Part shown: in pieces, positions 6,713-7,301 of the stretch
How positions within the stretch are numbered: the first letter of the stretch is position 1
Layout of the letters: every line of letters starts with the position of its first letter
From: an uncultured Alphaproteobacteria bacterium
Lineage (GTDB): Bacteria > Pseudomonadota > Alphaproteobacteria > Paracaedibacterales > CAIULA01
Length of the DNA stretch: 7,301 nt
Assembly (NCBI GenBank): GCA_903905285.1
Contig: CAIVFQ010000032.1
Location: 1-7,301, forward strand
Direction of reading: 5' to 3'
Position numbers and translations under genes: made by a program
The notes under the pieces: model-generated
Database searches by the model: none
What the model was told of the DNA's origin: nothing
What the model saw: the letters and a program-made list of their open reading frames with translations, nothing else

Positions 6713-7301
6713 ATAGAGTCTCTGGTTTATTATTCCAAGTTTTCTGCATTTTTTCATAATATAAGGCACCATCGTTGACCAATACTCAGCTGGATAGAAA
6801 CTAGGTGATATCCCTATAGAAATATCGATAATACGTTTTTCTAGGTGGCGTTTTTCTATTTCCCTAAAGACCTTATCAGCCATTGCTTTTTGTTTCTCAA
6901 CATCAGGATTGTGAGAACGTTTATGTTCCGTTTCCCAGCTGTCATTGCCATCAAAGCGATCGTTAAAAAAATCCATATCAATGTGGAATAATATTGGCAA
7001 ATCATCTGGAAGATTTCTTAGCCATATTTCCTCGTCAGGAGTTATGATGTAGCTTGAGGAACTGTTCAGGCCCTCCCAAGGTCTTTTTTCCAAATGAACT
7101 TCTAGCCGATTAGGGAGAGGAGATAGAAGTCCATCACCGCAAAGAGATGCAGTAAGTTCGAACGTCTCTCCATCCTCTGGCCGAAAGCTTAAATGCCTAA
7201 CGTGAATTTTATCAACCTTATGGATAAGAGGTGTTAATATGCTCCCTTTTCCAATAGAACCACTTAGGATTGCTTCTTCGATAGTCTCAGGCTTCATAAA
7301 A
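6710..7301 (-). CDS. second UPF0489/OspR-like arginase-type gene, C-terminal part only (runs off the window)
   Basis: The frame is open to the right edge, so the gene's start lies outside; the ATG at 7297 is an internal Met that corresponds to Met484 of copy 1. The visible 197 or so residues match residues 483-677 of copy 1, roughly two thirds identical overall. They keep FHIDMDFFNDRFDG and SIGISPSFYPAEYWSTMVP, so the second metal motif is intact; the DDHKD region is not in view. The C-terminal tails differ (GIINQRLY here, GIVDNAV in copy 1). The copies lie in tandem on the same strand and may be co-transcribed. The diverged protein sequence with conserved metal ligands suggests two working enzymes with different substrate preference (inference). 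Confidence 0.85.
   Translation of the reverse strand, partial: FMKPETIEEAILSGSIGKGSILTPLIHKVDKIHVRHLSFRPEDGETFELTASLCGDGLLSPLPNRLEVHLEKRPWEGLNSSSSYIITPDEEIWLRNLPDDLPILFHIDMDFFNDRFDGNDSWETEHKRSHNPDVEKQKAMADKVFREIEKRHLEKRIIDISIGISPSFYPAEYWSTMVPYIMKKCRKLGIINQRLY
7182..7301. repeat. 120-bp block identical to the first arginase-like copy (copy 2)
   Basis: This is the partner of 4842-4961, shifted by 2340 bases. The 3-base difference from the spacing of the 100-bp repeat comes from one extra codon at the C-terminus of copy 2. There are no mismatches, and the block reaches the window edge, so its true length is unknown. Confidence 0.95.

Overview
The window is AT-rich, and every intact gene is on the minus strand, so the locus reads right to left. 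The sequence does not name the species. Remnants of IS1595-type and IS5-type transposases and a signal-peptide-like reading frame suggest a Gram-negative bacterium with an IS-rich accessory region. That assignment is tentative.

Left part (171-3276): a compact cassette that looks like a RiPP (ribosomally made, post-translationally modified peptide) locus. In transcription order it has a 63-residue basic peptide ending in MHHRHNRS (3231-3040), the likely precursor. Next comes a 718-residue enzyme (2945-789) that joins a radical SAM/SPASM domain to a C-terminal HExxH domain, as in the FxsB-like peptide maturases fused to an alpha-ketoglutarate-type HExxH peptide beta-hydroxylase. Last is a 200-residue protein with GYPKCC and HVPCSIDCEPS motifs (773-171), resembling the DUF483 group and starting 15 bases after the maturase stop. 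A strong stem-loop lies between precursor and maturase, and a perfect 8-bp palindrome lies just upstream of the precursor.

Middle part (about 3320-4275): a graveyard of mobile DNA. A frameshifted plus-strand IS1595-family transposase remnant abuts a minus-strand IS5-family transposase C-terminal remnant. It is followed by about 400 bases without a convincing gene, holding a likely minus-strand terminator and the start of a 100-bp direct repeat.

Right part (4276-7301): a tandem duplication of a gene for a large UPF0489/OspR-like (peptide arginase-type) protein. The first copy (6406-4373) has arginase-fold metal motifs DDHKD and DMD, plus an upstream ParB/sulfiredoxin-like DGVHR motif. The second copy runs off the right edge. 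The copies are mosaic: the 3' flank and a 120-bp coding block are almost or fully identical, while the coding sequence between has clearly diverged. A short frame with a signal peptide (6546-6364) overlaps the first copy out of frame, suggesting that a one-base indel has split a longer secreted or membrane-targeted protein.

Working model (inference): the radical SAM/HExxH enzyme crosslinks and/or hydroxylates the Arg/His-rich tail of the small peptide. The arginase-like proteins, if they belong to the same pathway, could convert its arginines to ornithine. No protease or exporter is visible in the window.
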